Assembly: GCA_033577755.1 (NCBI GenBank)
Contig: JAVQXV010000008.1
Location: 1 to 45,094 of the forward strand
DNA length: 45,094 bases
Origin: JANWXR01 sp033577755
GTDB lineage: Bacteria > Chloroflexota > Anaerolineae > Anaerolineales > UBA6663
Direction: 5' to 3'
Positions within the stretch are counted from its first letter, which is position 1, and every line of letters begins with the position of its first letter. Below, piece after piece: positions 1 through 8,454 of this stretch. The position numbers and the translations under genes are program-made. Below the pieces are notes generated by a model. The model made no database searches. It saw nothing but the letters and a program-made list of their open reading frames with translations, and was not told the origin of the DNA.

Positions 1-1
1 T

Positions 2-202
2 GGCCCGATATGGTTTGTTGGAGGCCTGACGCAATTTGCCAGGTGTGGCCCGATCTGCGATGATGGGCGTGGGCCTTATGGGAACAACACACCCGAACAG
101 GGATGGGGATTGCTCATGGACGCGTTGGCGGGCGATAGCCGCACCGCTCAAGTAGTTCGGTGGTCAACAGACATACGCCTACAATCTCAGTCCTGGCCGT
201 AA
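2..202 (+). CDS. C-terminal part of an unrecognised protein (cut by window edge)
   Basis: An open frame runs from the left edge to TAA at 200-202, giving 66 residues with no start inside the window. The composition (scattered Gly, Trp, Asp and Arg, ending in SQSWP) looks like ordinary protein, and the next gene starts 21 bases further on, so it is probably the tail of a real upstream gene in the same transcription unit. No family is recognised. A chance open frame of this length is possible in this GC-rich DNA. Confidence 0.4.
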   Translation, partial: GPIWFVGGLTQFARCGPICDDGRGPYGNNTPEQGWGLLMDALAGDSRTAQVVRWSTDIRLQSQSWP

Positions 203-223
203 GTATACAAGGAGATGAACACC

Positions 224-979
224 ATGGAACGACCCTCACTAAACGCATGGGCACTTTTGTCCAGCTTGCTGGCTCTCGTAGCCCTAAGCGGTACAGCATA
301 CTTTGTCTTCAACTCTGCCATGAAGGGTCTGCCAACCACACTTCAAACTCCGTCTATTATTGGGAGCGAGAATAGTCTGCCCTCCAACCCCACCACTGAA
401 TTCAGCATAATTTTGACCCAAAAAGCGATTGCAGGCGCAACTGCCGCTGCTCGACCACCCATAACTCCATTAGTTGTCCCTACAGGCATCTATGATACTG
501 AGCAGGCCAAGGCAACGGGGTATAAGTATTGGGGATTCAAAGTGGAAAACTACTGGTTCGGCCTCGTCAATGGCAATATTGTGACCGTATTTGCTGGAGC
601 ACCCGTCTCAGACCCACAGCAAGGCAAGCTTCATGTGAACATAGTTATGCCTAATCGGCTGTTTGACGGTGAGTTTGCAACACCGGAGAAGAACGGCGCG
701 TTACGCGTTATCGCTGAATCCAACAACCGCCTGACACTGATGACCACAAATGGGACAACGTATTACTTTGATGTGCCGGCGATGCGCTTTGTCTCATCGC
801 TAGAAGAAGTCGTGTCGACTGCAACGCCTCTGCCGACTTATACGCCGGTCGTCGTCCCAATCGAGATATTACCCACACCTGAAGCGTTGCCTGCGTCTGG
901 ATATCCACCGCTACTCCCCTCCGCAACGTCAGCGGAGGGATATCCTGCCTCAACTCCGCAAGCAACGGCGGTGCCATAA
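224..979 (+). CDS. Membrane-anchored protein with Pro/Thr-rich tail, unknown function
   Basis: A 251-residue protein with an uncleaved signal anchor or signal peptide near residues 8-30 (leucine-, alanine- and valine-rich), a low-complexity Thr/Pro/Ala linker, a compact folded part around residues 85-200, and a C-terminal Pro/Thr/Ser tail with repeated TPxPTYTP-like and GYP units. The start at 224 is preferred over 215 because AAGGAG at 209-214 is correctly spaced from 224 and would touch 215. Such Pro/Thr tails are common on exported Chloroflexota proteins and suggest a cell-surface location. No enzymatic motif was recognised, and the gene is probably unrelated to the catabolic cluster that follows on the other strand. 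Confidence 0.75.
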   Translation: MERPSLNAWALLSSLLALVALSGTAYFVFNSAMKGLPTTLQTPSIIGSENSLPSNPTTEFSIILTQKAIAGATAAARPPITPLVVPTGIYDTEQAKATGYKYWGFKVENYWFGLVNGNIVTVFAGAPVSDPQQGKLHVNIVMPNRLFDGEFATPEKNGALRVIAESNNRLTLMTTNGTTYYFDVPAMRFVSSLEEVVSTATPLPTYTPVVVPIEILPTPEALPASGYPPLLPSATSAEGYPASTPQATAVP

Positions 980-1567
980 ATGCTTTTGGTCTAATGCTCG
1001 GCTCGATGTCAGTCGCCCGCCCAACAATGGCATGAACCCGACTTGCTCCTCGCTGCGCTCGGCTCGCCAGCGGGTGATGCGCCGCCGTTGGGCCTATCCT
1101 TCCGCAGGCAAGCACTGCGATGTTGAAGCCGGCTCGTGATGTTGCGGCTCGGTCGAGCGCAATCGTCTCGTGATGCGAAGGCAGTCAGCAGCGTAGGCAA
1201 CGACAAGGCAGAGCAGCACCGTCACGGTCATAGCGACCGGCAAGGCGGTGCGGGGTCGGTGTGGCAAAGCGCTCTCGAGGGTCAACGGTCTGGGCAAGCA
1301 GTGGTCAACTGTCGGACAATTGCCGGAGATGTCGAGCGCGGTCGGGGTGCGGCGAAGCGACGCTTCGGTGTTGAGCGTGATCGGTCGAGCAATGGCGCTA
1401 CACAGTCGCGGCGGACGTGTAAGTCAAGGTCATTGTAGGTTCAGGCTCGTTCCGGCGCATAGGCTGCGTCGGTTTGGGGTGCGGCCGTGGGCAGGCCATG
1501 GCCCTGCCCAACCCGGGCCTGAGCGCAACCGGCGCGCTTTTCAAAGCAAAACGCGGCCCGCCTTTGC
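980..1567. other. Intergenic region without a supported gene
   Basis: About 590 bases between two genes that converge on this gap. Short open frames on both strands have biased composition and no recognisable domain. One minus-strand frame near 1094-1297 encodes a hydrophobic stretch, which may be a gene remnant. A GC-rich near-palindrome lies at about 1489-1510 (GGGCAGGCC/GGCCCTGCCC) and could act as a hairpin, but no T-run follows, so a terminator is not called. Confidence 0.5.
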
Positions 1568-3016
1568 TCAGAACGGCCGCGGCGTCTCGCCCAACTCAAT
1601 CGAGACCCACTTCAGCTCGGTGAAGTGCTCCACCGAGTATTTGCCGCCGCTGCGCCCCACCCCGCTCAGGCCAAAGCCGCCGATGGGCGCGAGCGCATCG
1701 CTCTGAAATGAGTGCAGCCCCACATGCACCGCCCCGCAGCGGAGGCGCCGCGCCGCCTGCATCCCGCGCCGCAGGTCGTTGGTCAGCACGCCGGCGCTCA
1801 GGCCGTAGTCGCTCTCGTTCGCCAGCGCAATGGCGTGGTCGAGGTCGTCCGCCGCGACCACAGCCGCCACCGGGCCGAAGGTCTCCTCGCACCAGGCCGA
1901 CGTATCGCGCGGCGGCTCCCATAACACCGTCGGTCGGTAGGTCAGCCCATGGAGCACGTCGCCGCCGGTCAGCACTTCCGCGCCGCCCGCCCGCGCCGCC
2001 TCCACATGCCGAATCACCTTTTCCAGCGCGCGCCGGTGGATGAGCGGGCCGTAGGCCGTGCGCTCGTCGCGCAGGTCGCCCAGGTGGAGCGAGGCGGCCT
2101 TGCGTGCCAGCGCCTCCGCGAACGGGCGCGCGACGCGCCGCTCCGCGATGATGCGCGCCGATGACATGCAAATCTGCCCACCGTGATAGAACGCGCCGAC
2201 GGCGGCAATCGCGGCGGCCTCCTCCACGTCCACGTCATCCAGCACCAGCAGCGGGTTCTTGCCGCCGCACTCCAGTTGCACGCGCTTGAGGCCCTCCGCT
2301 GCAATGCGCGCGATGCGAATGCCGGTGGCGGTGGAGCCGGTGAGGGCGATGGCGTTGACGCCCGGATGCCGCGCCAGCGGCTCGCCGCACTCCGGGCCGT
2401 AGCCGGTGACCACGCCGAACACGCCCGGCGGCAGCCCGGCCTCGGTCAGCACACGCGCCAGCTCCACCGCAATCAGCGGCGTCTCCTCCGAGGGCTTGGC
2501 AATCACGCTGTTGCCCGCCGCCAGCGCGAAGACAATCATCTTGACCAGCAGCACGAGCGGCGCGTTGAAGGGCGAGATGGCCAGCACCACGCCCATCGGC
2601 TCGCGCAGGACGAGCGAGAGGCGATGCGGGCGCTCGTTGGGGAAGGTGTCGCCGTAGAGGCGGCGCACTTCGCCGGCGGCGGCGCGCAGCAGGTTGGCCG
2701 AGTAGTTGACTTCGAAGCGCGCCTTCTGAATCGTCGAGCCGCTCTCGTCAATGAGCAGGTCGAGCAGCCGCTCACGCTGCGCCTCGACGGCGTCGGCGCA
2801 ACGGAGCAGGATGCGCTCGCGCTCGGCGGGCGGCAGGCCGGCCCAGGCCGGGAAGGCGCGCCGGGCCGCCTCCACCGCGCAGTCCGCGTCCGCCGCACCG
2901 GCGCGCGCTGCATAGCCTACGACCTCGCCGGAGGCCGGTGCGTAGCTGGGGAAGACCTCGCCGGAGGCCGCCGGGATTTCTCGTCCGTTGATGAACAATC
3001 CGCAGGTCTGAGGCAT
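1568..3016 (-). CDS. Aldehyde dehydrogenase (benzaldehyde/vanillin dehydrogenase type)
   Basis: A 482-residue NAD(P)-dependent aldehyde dehydrogenase that oxidises an aldehyde to its acid. All catalytic elements are visible: Asn151 in SPFNAP, Lys174 in AKPSEET, Glu249 in LECGGK, Cys283 in GGQICMSSAR, and a late FGPV motif. The start at 3016 is chosen because AGGAGG lies eight bases upstream in coding sense. An upstream extension of the frame would run into the preceding monooxygenase gene. The size is normal for the family. It is the last gene of the minus-strand operon, 14 bases after the flavin monooxygenase, so it may oxidise an aldehyde made by the oxygenases. The substrate is unknown. 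The closest recognised type acts on aromatic aldehydes. Confidence 0.92.
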   Translation of the reverse strand: MPQTCGLFINGREIPAASGEVFPSYAPASGEVVGYAARAGAADADCAVEAARRAFPAWAGLPPAERERILLRCADAVEAQRERLLDLLIDESGSTIQKARFEVNYSANLLRAAAGEVRRLYGDTFPNERPHRLSLVLREPMGVVLAISPFNAPLVLLVKMIVFALAAGNSVIAKPSEETPLIAVELARVLTEAGLPPGVFGVVTGYGPECGEPLARHPGVNAIALTGSTATGIRIARIAAEGLKRVQLECGGKNPLLVLDDVDVEEAAAIAAVGAFYHGGQICMSSARIIAERRVARPFAEALARKAASLHLGDLRDERTAYGPLIHRRALEKVIRHVEAARAGGAEVLTGGDVLHGLTYRPTVLWEPPRDTSAWCEETFGPVAAVVAADDLDHAIALANESDYGLSAGVLTNDLRRGMQAARRLRCGAVHVGLHSFQSDALAPIGGFGLSGVGRSGGKYSVEHFTELKWVSIELGETPRPF

Positions 3017-3030
3017 CGTCTCGTCCTCCT

Positions 3031-4203
3031 TCAAATCCGCTCTTCGAGCATCGAGGCGCGCAGCAGGTACTCGCGCGCCGATTTCGGGTCGGCGGCCATG
3101 GCGCGGTAGCGTTCGTTGCGCGCCTGTCGCTCGGCTTCGTCGCGCACCACCATCGCGCTGTACGTTTCGTGCGTGTGGCGCTGCACCTTCTCCACCGCCC
3201 ACGCCCGGCGCACGCGCGCGTACTCATCGAGCGCCGAGTCCGCGCCGTTGGTCAGGGCCTGCGCCAGAGCGTCTGCCAGCAGGTGCGCATCGTGGATGCC
3301 GCTATTCATGCCCATGCCGCCCGCCGGGTTGTTGATGTGCGCGGCGTCGCCGGCCAGCAGCACCCGGCCCACACGGAACGTCTCCGCCACGCGCTGGTGG
3401 ACGCTGTAGATGGAAGTGCCCTTGATGGTGAAAGCCGCATCGCCCACCAATCGCGCCAGCCGCGCCCGCACCGCCTCAGGCCGCAGCACCTCCGCCTCAT
3501 CCTCCTCCGCCCGAATCTGAAAGACCACGCGCACCACATCGGGCAGGTGCAGGACGATGATCCACTCTTCCGGGTCGAAGATGTAATTCACCGGGCCGAG
3601 GCCGGGGAAGACGGGTTGCAGGTCTACCTCGCAGGGGACGAGCAGGAAGCGGTCGGGGTACGTTAGCCCGTCGAAGCTCAGGCCGAGTAATTTGCGCACC
3701 GTGCTGCGCGCTCCGTCCGCGCCGACAAGGTAGGCGCCTTCGACGGTTTTGGTGCCGGCAGGAGTCTCGAAGGTTGCGAAGACCGATGATTGATGACTGC
3801 TGATTGAAGTGAGCGTGTGATTGAAATGGACGGCGCCGAACGGCGAGCGCAGAATGTGCGGCAGCAGGATGGCGGTGACGCGCGATTGCGGAAGCTGCAA
3901 CCGGAAGGGATAGGGCGTGTCGCCAGCGATGAGGGCGTAATCGAAGCGGGCGATGCGTTGGCGGGTGGCGCGCTCCCAGTATTCGAGGCTGTTCACGCGA
4001 TGGCCCAGCGCCAGCACTTCGTCAATGATCCCCCACTCGGCGAACATCTCCAACGTGGGCGGGTGAAAGGTGCTGGCCCGCGCCTCGGGGCTGAGCGCCG
4101 GCAATTGCTCGAAGACCTGCACGGCGATGCCTTTGAGCGTAAGCGCCCGCGCCAGCGACAGCCCCACCGGCCCGGCGCCGATGATGAGGACAGGCAGGGT
4201 CAT
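3031..4203 (-). CDS. FAD-dependent monooxygenase, group A (MhpA/PheA-like)
   Basis: A 390-residue aromatic-hydroxylase-type flavoprotein. It has the N-terminal dinucleotide motif GAGPVG (residues 8-13), the DG motif (GADGARSTVRKLLG) in the middle, and the GD motif (GRVLLAGDAAH) followed by PAGGMGMNSGIHDA. The family uses NAD(P)H and O2 to insert one oxygen atom into electron-rich rings. It is shorter than MhpA because the C-terminal thioredoxin-like domain is absent. A repeat-derived stretch (about 3783-3810) adds Ser-rich residues (SISSHQSS) inside the substrate domain. It lies between the nitrilase and aldehyde dehydrogenase genes of the same operon, so a pyrrole- or aromatic-ring substrate is plausible but unproven. 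Confidence 0.9.
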   Translation of the reverse strand: MTLPVLIIGAGPVGLSLARALTLKGIAVQVFEQLPALSPEARASTFHPPTLEMFAEWGIIDEVLALGHRVNSLEYWERATRQRIARFDYALIAGDTPYPFRLQLPQSRVTAILLPHILRSPFGAVHFNHTLTSISSHQSSVFATFETPAGTKTVEGAYLVGADGARSTVRKLLGLSFDGLTYPDRFLLVPCEVDLQPVFPGLGPVNYIFDPEEWIIVLHLPDVVRVVFQIRAEEDEAEVLRPEAVRARLARLVGDAAFTIKGTSIYSVHQRVAETFRVGRVLLAGDAAHINNPAGGMGMNSGIHDAHLLADALAQALTNGADSALDEYARVRRAWAVEKVQRHTHETYSAMVVRDEAERQARNERYRAMAADPKSAREYLLRASMLEERI

Positions 4204-4213
4204 GGGTGGGTGG

Positions 4214-4290
4214 GTAGAAAGTAGAGAGTAGAAAGTAGAGAGTAGAAAGTAGAAAGTGCGAGCAACTCACTACTTTCCACTTTCTATCTT
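4214..4290. repeat. GTAGAAA/GTAGAGA tandem repeat with inverted copy
   Basis: The gap between the nitrilase and monooxygenase genes is filled by tandem 7-mers (GTAGAAA, GTAGAGA) at 4214-4257, followed from about 4268 by the inverted form (CTACTTTCCACTTTCTA), so the transcript can fold into a long hairpin. The same repeat family recurs at seven places in this window. It may act as a processing or attenuation element, but the sequence does not prove that. Confidence 0.85.
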
Positions 4291-6009
4291 CTATGTTGCA
4301 GCCGTGATCGTCTCTGCTAACCGCCACGGCCTCCCGTCCACCACGTTGGTGCGGTGGGAGATGGTGCGGTTGGCGGCAGCGGCGGGATGCACCTCGGCGC
4401 GGGTCAGGCCGGGCTGCGCGCTCGCGCGGGTAACCTGTGGGTAGTTGATGTTGCCCGCAAACGGCCGCTTCCACTTCGTCCAGAGCGTGAAGTCCTCGGT
4501 GATGGCAATCACCGCGCTCGTCCCTGACTCGCCCGGGCGACTGGCGACGACGAGGTTCATCCGGTTCTCGGCAGCGCGTTCCAGCAGGCCGGTCTGCATC
4601 TCCCAGCGTTCGAGCAACGTCGTCGGCACGCCGACCACTTCCACATCTTGCAACGCCGCCAGCCGGAAGGTTTCGGGATAAATCGAATCGTTGCCGACCA
4701 CGATGGCAAGCCGGCACCACGGCAGGTCGGTGAACGCCAAGCGGTCGCCGAGCGACTCCACCCACGGGTGGCGGCCTGCGCGGTGCAGCTGCGGCTGACG
4801 ATGCACGATGCCCTCGTGGGTGATGAGCACGCCCGTGTGCTGAAGGCCGCTCGCCGCGCGCTCCGCGAGGGTGGCGATGACGCCGCACTCCGCCCCCGCC
4901 GAGCGCAGCGCGGCCTGCATGGTGGCCGCCATTCGTTCCGACTGTGCGACTGCCTCCGCCGGGTCCGCCACGCGGCCGCCGGGCAAATGAAACAGCTCCG
5001 GCAGCACGACGAGTTGCACGCCGGCGCGCGCGGCCTCGGCTATCGCCTCTGCCGCCTCTTCTACAGCCTCCGGCCCCTCGCCACGGGGTTGATAGACGGC
5101 GACGCTCGCGGCGGTTGCGCCGACTCGGCGCGCGCCGTTGGCGGGCGGCTGTGCGATGGGGCCATATAGCTCAGGCCGGCGCGTGGCGAAGATGTGCGTG
5201 CCGTCGGGCCGCAGTTTGTTTTCGGCCTGCGATACATCCATCTCGGCGACCACCACCGCTTCGCCCTCTCGCGGCGCTTTAGCCAGCACCGTGCCATCCG
5301 GCGCGACGATCTGGCTCTCGCCTGCGCCGTGCAAAAAGTGCGGGGCGATTTTCAGACGCCCGGCGACTACCTCCAGCAGGTGCGGCGGCGCGAGCGGCCC
5401 CACCTTGTTGGCGGCGACTACGAACACCTTGTTCTCGGCGGCGCGCACGGGAACGTGCAGTGAGGCTTCGTCGTAGGCGAAGGAGTTGAGGCTGTTGAGC
5501 AAAATCTGCGCGCCGCGCAGCGCCAGCCCGCGCGTCACCTCGTTGATGACGCCGTCCATGCACGCATACATCCCCAGCGCACCGAGCGGCGTGCGGACGA
5601 CCGGCCCGTTCTCCCTCGCCGGCTCGAGGAAGTTGTTCTCGTTGCCCATCAACACCTGCTTGTCGCTCACCGCCAGCCGCGTGCCGTCCGGCCCGAAGAG
5701 CACGTTGGTCCCCGTGACCTTGCCCTGCGCGCGGCGCAGTGTGACGTTCACTTTGAGGTAGCAGCCGTGCTCGCGCGCCTTCGCGGCGAGGGCGGCGAGG
5801 AAGCCGCCGTCGAGGTCAACGGCCACGCGGTAGCAGTGCGCGGCGTCGTCGTACCAGGCGAGGTGATTGACGAATTCCGGGAGCACCATCAGCTGGGGAC
5901 GGTAGGCAGCAGCGCGGTCAATCAGCCGCAGACAGGTGGCGAGGTTTGCAGCCACGTCGTCGGTGACGGCGAACTGAACGGCGGCGACACGAACTCTTTT
6001 TTCAGGCAT
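4291..6009 (-). CDS. Tandem nitrilase-superfamily protein (second domain lacks catalytic Cys)
   Basis: A 572-residue protein of two carbon-nitrogen hydrolase domains. Domain 1 (residues 5-285) keeps the Glu-Lys-Cys triad: Glu45 in LPEF, Lys117 in SDKQVL and Cys150 in YACMDG, so it should hydrolyse an amide, nitrile or N-carbamoyl group. Domain 2 (about 297-555) keeps Glu338 in LPELF, but the lysine region reads VHRQPQL and the cysteine position is Gly439 in VVGNDS, so it is probably non-catalytic. Single-domain relatives are about 270-330 residues, so this is a duplication or fusion. It lies 90 bases upstream of the monooxygenase gene across a repeat hairpin. It could act on amide products of ring opening; the substrate is unknown. 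Confidence 0.9.
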   Translation of the reverse strand: MPEKRVRVAAVQFAVTDDVAANLATCLRLIDRAAAYRPQLMVLPEFVNHLAWYDDAAHCYRVAVDLDGGFLAALAAKAREHGCYLKVNVTLRRAQGKVTGTNVLFGPDGTRLAVSDKQVLMGNENNFLEPARENGPVVRTPLGALGMYACMDGVINEVTRGLALRGAQILLNSLNSFAYDEASLHVPVRAAENKVFVVAANKVGPLAPPHLLEVVAGRLKIAPHFLHGAGESQIVAPDGTVLAKAPREGEAVVVAEMDVSQAENKLRPDGTHIFATRRPELYGPIAQPPANGARRVGATAASVAVYQPRGEGPEAVEEAAEAIAEAARAGVQLVVLPELFHLPGGRVADPAEAVAQSERMAATMQAALRSAGAECGVIATLAERAASGLQHTGVLITHEGIVHRQPQLHRAGRHPWVESLGDRLAFTDLPWCRLAIVVGNDSIYPETFRLAALQDVEVVGVPTTLLERWEMQTGLLERAAENRMNLVVASRPGESGTSAVIAITEDFTLWTKWKRPFAGNINYPQVTRASAQPGLTRAEVHPAAAANRTISHRTNVVDGRPWRLAETITAAT

Positions 6010-6017
6010 GAGAACCC

Positions 6018-6075
6018 AACGCGAAAGATGTAAAGAGCGCGAAGGAAGAAATTTGCGGCTTTGCGGTTCCTTTAG
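6018..6075. repeat. AACGCGAAAGATG/GCGCGAAGG-type intergenic repeat
   Basis: The gap before the nitrilase gene holds degenerate copies of a purine-rich unit (CGCGAAAGATGTAAAGAGCGCGAAGG) related to the GAGACGCnGAG units near 30450 and 34210. It is weaker and more decayed than the other repeat families here. Confidence 0.45.
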
Positions 6076-6083
6076 CGAATGGC

Positions 6084-6833
6084 CTAGAACTCGCGCAGCA
6101 ATCTTCCTGCCCCGTACACCTTGTCCTCGATGCCGTTTTCACGCAGGGCCATCCACCAGGTGGCGGCGTTGATGGCGATGACGGGCTTCTTCAGCCAGCG
6201 CTCGGCCTCGTCGGCCAGCCGCACCATGCTGAGGTTGGTGCCGACCTGCACCAGTGCATCGGTGCCGGGCACGTTCACCTCCAGCAGCGCTTCGCGCAGC
6301 TCGTCCTCGGTGACGTGGGCGATGGAGACGGCGGTAGGGCACCTCAATCCCTTGATAGCCAACACTTCAAAGCCGAGGTCGTTGAAGAACCGGATGACGT
6401 TCTTATCTCCGATGGGCTGATACGGCGTGACCACGCCGATGCGCCTCGCGCCGAAGAGCTTGAGCGCGCGCTCGCACGCCTCGGCGCCGGTGGCCACCCC
6501 CAGCCCCTTGCCGCTGCGTTCGCTCACGCGGCGGATGAAGGCGCGGTTGCCTTCCACGCCATCCCAGAACGTCTCGGCGCTCATCCCCATCACCAGATAA
6601 TCCGGCTCGCACGTCATCACCCTGTCAATGGCGTAGCCGATCTCCTCGCGAATCTGTTCGAGCAGGCGCTGGAAGGCGTCGTCGCTGCTCAGGTTCTGGT
6701 CGCGGATGTAGATGCGCGAGAAGTGGGCGGTGACGCCGGGCACGCGCATCGAGTAGAAGTCCGGCTCGACGATGGTGTTGGTGCTGGGCGCAAGCACACC
6801 GAATTTCTTGCGCCAGCCGAGGGCGTCGGTCAT
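6084..6833 (-). CDS. Maleate isomerase / arylmalonate decarboxylase-like protein lacking both catalytic Cys
   Basis: A 249-residue member of the Asp/Glu racemase superfamily, closest in layout to maleate cis-trans isomerase. It has the N-terminal GVLAPSTNTIVEPDF, a central GVVTPYQPIGDKN, and the C-terminal TNLSM...KPVIAINAATWW...ALRENGI. Maleate isomerases use two cysteines, usually in CTSG and CTNLR contexts. Here these positions read MGMSAE (residues 82-87) and QVGTNL (196-201), so neither cysteine is present. It may therefore catalyse a different reaction on a maleate-like diacid, or only bind it. GGAG stands about 11 bases before the start. Its place in a cluster that could release substituted maleates is suggestive. 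Confidence 0.82.
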   Translation of the reverse strand: MTDALGWRKKFGVLAPSTNTIVEPDFYSMRVPGVTAHFSRIYIRDQNLSSDDAFQRLLEQIREEIGYAIDRVMTCEPDYLVMGMSAETFWDGVEGNRAFIRRVSERSGKGLGVATGAEACERALKLFGARRIGVVTPYQPIGDKNVIRFFNDLGFEVLAIKGLRCPTAVSIAHVTEDELREALLEVNVPGTDALVQVGTNLSMVRLADEAERWLKKPVIAINAATWWMALRENGIEDKVYGAGRLLREF

Positions 6834-6849
6834 ATTGTTTTACTCCAAT

Positions 6850-6913
6850 TTCGTATTGCATATTCCGTATTTCGTGTTACGTACGCAATACGCGATACGT
6901 AATACGCAATAGG
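6850..6913. repeat. GCGTATTGCGTA / TACGCAATACGC repeat block
   Basis: The gap between the isomerase-like and aldehyde dehydrogenase genes is built from 9-mers such as CGTATTGCG, CGTATTCCG and their complements (TACGCAATAC), with left and right arms in opposite orientation so that it can form a hairpin. Blocks of the same family lie at 9437-9521, 10378-10460 and 24591-24698. Confidence 0.85.
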
Positions 6914-6925
6914 GGATACAAGCCT

Positions 6926-8407
6926 TTATCCAAAACGCAACGGCCCCTCCACCCCTACCACGCGCGTGCCGCAGAAGAAGCGGAACGTCTCCACGGTGCC
7001 CTCTTCGCTGATGCCGCTCAGCCCCCAGGCCGGGCGCGGGGCCATCAGGTGCAGGCTCATAATGCTGGAGCCGTTCACCTTCACCCCGCCGGCGCGAATG
7101 TCGCGGGCCAGCCGCAGCGCGCGCTCCTCGTCGCGCCCGAACACGTACGCTTCCAGCCCGAACGGCGTGCCGTTGGCGAGGGCCAGCGCTTCTTCGTCGG
7201 TAGTAAACGGATGCACCGTGCCGATGGGGCCAAAGATTTCGTCCTGCGCGTCGGCGGAGGAGACGCCGGTGATGAGCGTAGGCGTGATGAAGTTGCCGCG
7301 CGCGAGCACGCCGTCAGGCAGCCGGCCGGCCGTGTGCGCGCGCCCGCCCTTTGCCAGCAGCGCCTCCATCTGGCCGCGAATCTTCTGTAAGTGCCTGCTG
7401 TGCACCATCGGCCCCATCTCCGTCTCCATCGCAACCGAATCTCCAATCTTCAATCTCTCAAATCTCTCCAAAACCGCATCCAGCAACTTACTTTGCAAAC
7501 TCTCATGCACAATCAACCGCCCTAAAGCGCGGCACCACTGGCCGTTGAGCGAGGTCAGCAGCGCGACCACGCCCTGCGCGGTCTCATCGAGGTCGGCGTC
7601 GTCGAGCACCACCACCGCGCTGTTGCCGCCCAGTTCGAGCTGCGTCGGCTTGAAGTCGGGGGCGCAGGTGATGGCGATGGAACGCCCGCCGGCCAGCCCA
7701 CCGGTGAACGACACGCAGCGGATGCGCGGGTCGGCGACCAATTTCGCGCCGACTTCCGGGCCGCCGTGCACAATCTGGAAGACGCCCTTCGGCAGACCGG
7801 CGGCGTGGGCGGCCTCGCCGAACACATCGCAGCCGTTGGGCGCCCATTCGCTCGGCTTGAGGATGGTCGGGCAGCCGGCGGCCAGCGCGTTGGCGACCTT
7901 GTGCGCCGCCATCGGCGCAGGCGCGTTAAAGGGGACGAGGCAGAGCGCCGGCCCCCACGGCTTGCGGTGCACCTCGACGGTGTGATTGTTCGGGCCGGGC
8001 AGCGTCGAGAGCGTCCAGCCGCTCTGCAGTTGTTGGGCGGCCAGGTGCCACGCGCCGGTGGTGATGACGCCGAACATCGTCGTGAGGCGGTGGATGACGC
8101 CGGTGGTGAACGCTTCCAGCTCGGCGATGCGGGCCTTGCGCTTTTCCAGCTCGGCGGACATCGCGGCCAGATAGCTCACGCGCTCGTCAATCGGCATCTT
8201 TTCCCAGATGCCGGAGTCGTGCACGCGCTGCGCGGCGGCCAGCGCCCGTTCGAGCTGTGCGTCGCTCGTGGCGCGTTGCTGCTGGGCGCGCTCGCCGGTG
8301 TTCGGGTTCTCCAGCCATACACCCAGCTCGACTTCGGGCGTAGAGAACTCGCCGTCAATGTAATCGGTCAGCGGAGGGATTTGAACGGATTGGGACGGTG
8401 TAGTCAT
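6926..8407 (-). CDS. Aldehyde dehydrogenase family protein
   Basis: A 493-residue aldehyde dehydrogenase. The catalytic set is present: Asn161 in VPFNAP, Lys184 in LKPSEW, Glu258 in LELGGN, Cys292 in NGQWCRALGR, and FGPIG near residue 390. The cysteine context is unusual (Trp before Cys, no Thr/Ser after), so substrate preference may differ from the other dehydrogenase in the operon, with which it shares little beyond family motifs. It is flanked by a GCGTATTGC block downstream and a GTAGAAA block upstream. It probably oxidises an aldehyde to an acid in the catabolic route. The substrate is not deducible. Confidence 0.92.
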   Translation of the reverse strand: MTTPSQSVQIPPLTDYIDGEFSTPEVELGVWLENPNTGERAQQQRATSDAQLERALAAAQRVHDSGIWEKMPIDERVSYLAAMSAELEKRKARIAELEAFTTGVIHRLTTMFGVITTGAWHLAAQQLQSGWTLSTLPGPNNHTVEVHRKPWGPALCLVPFNAPAPMAAHKVANALAAGCPTILKPSEWAPNGCDVFGEAAHAAGLPKGVFQIVHGGPEVGAKLVADPRIRCVSFTGGLAGGRSIAITCAPDFKPTQLELGGNSAVVVLDDADLDETAQGVVALLTSLNGQWCRALGRLIVHESLQSKLLDAVLERFERLKIGDSVAMETEMGPMVHSRHLQKIRGQMEALLAKGGRAHTAGRLPDGVLARGNFITPTLITGVSSADAQDEIFGPIGTVHPFTTDEEALALANGTPFGLEAYVFGRDEERALRLARDIRAGGVKVNGSSIMSLHLMAPRPAWGLSGISEEGTVETFRFFCGTRVVGVEGPLRFG

Positions 8408-8454
8408 CTTCCACTCTCCACTTTCTACTTTCTACTCTCTACTCTCTACTCTCC
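8408..8454. repeat. CTACTTTCTACTCTCTA tandem repeat
   Basis: Tandem 7-mers of the GTAGAAA/GTAGAGA family, in the CTTTCTA orientation, fill the 47 bases between two minus-strand genes. The pattern is the same as at 4214-4290 and 29199-29237. Confidence 0.85.

Noticed and set aside
1136..1706. Small plus-strand frames in the 980-1567 gap and into the dehydrogenase end
   Set aside because: They overlap each other, show no start signals and have Arg/Gly-biased composition without a recognisable domain.
4022..4888. Alternative minus-strand frame over the nitrilase and monooxygenase junction
   Set aside because: Its parts are out-of-frame readings of both genes and of the GTAGAAA repeat. The true genes have full motifs in other frames.
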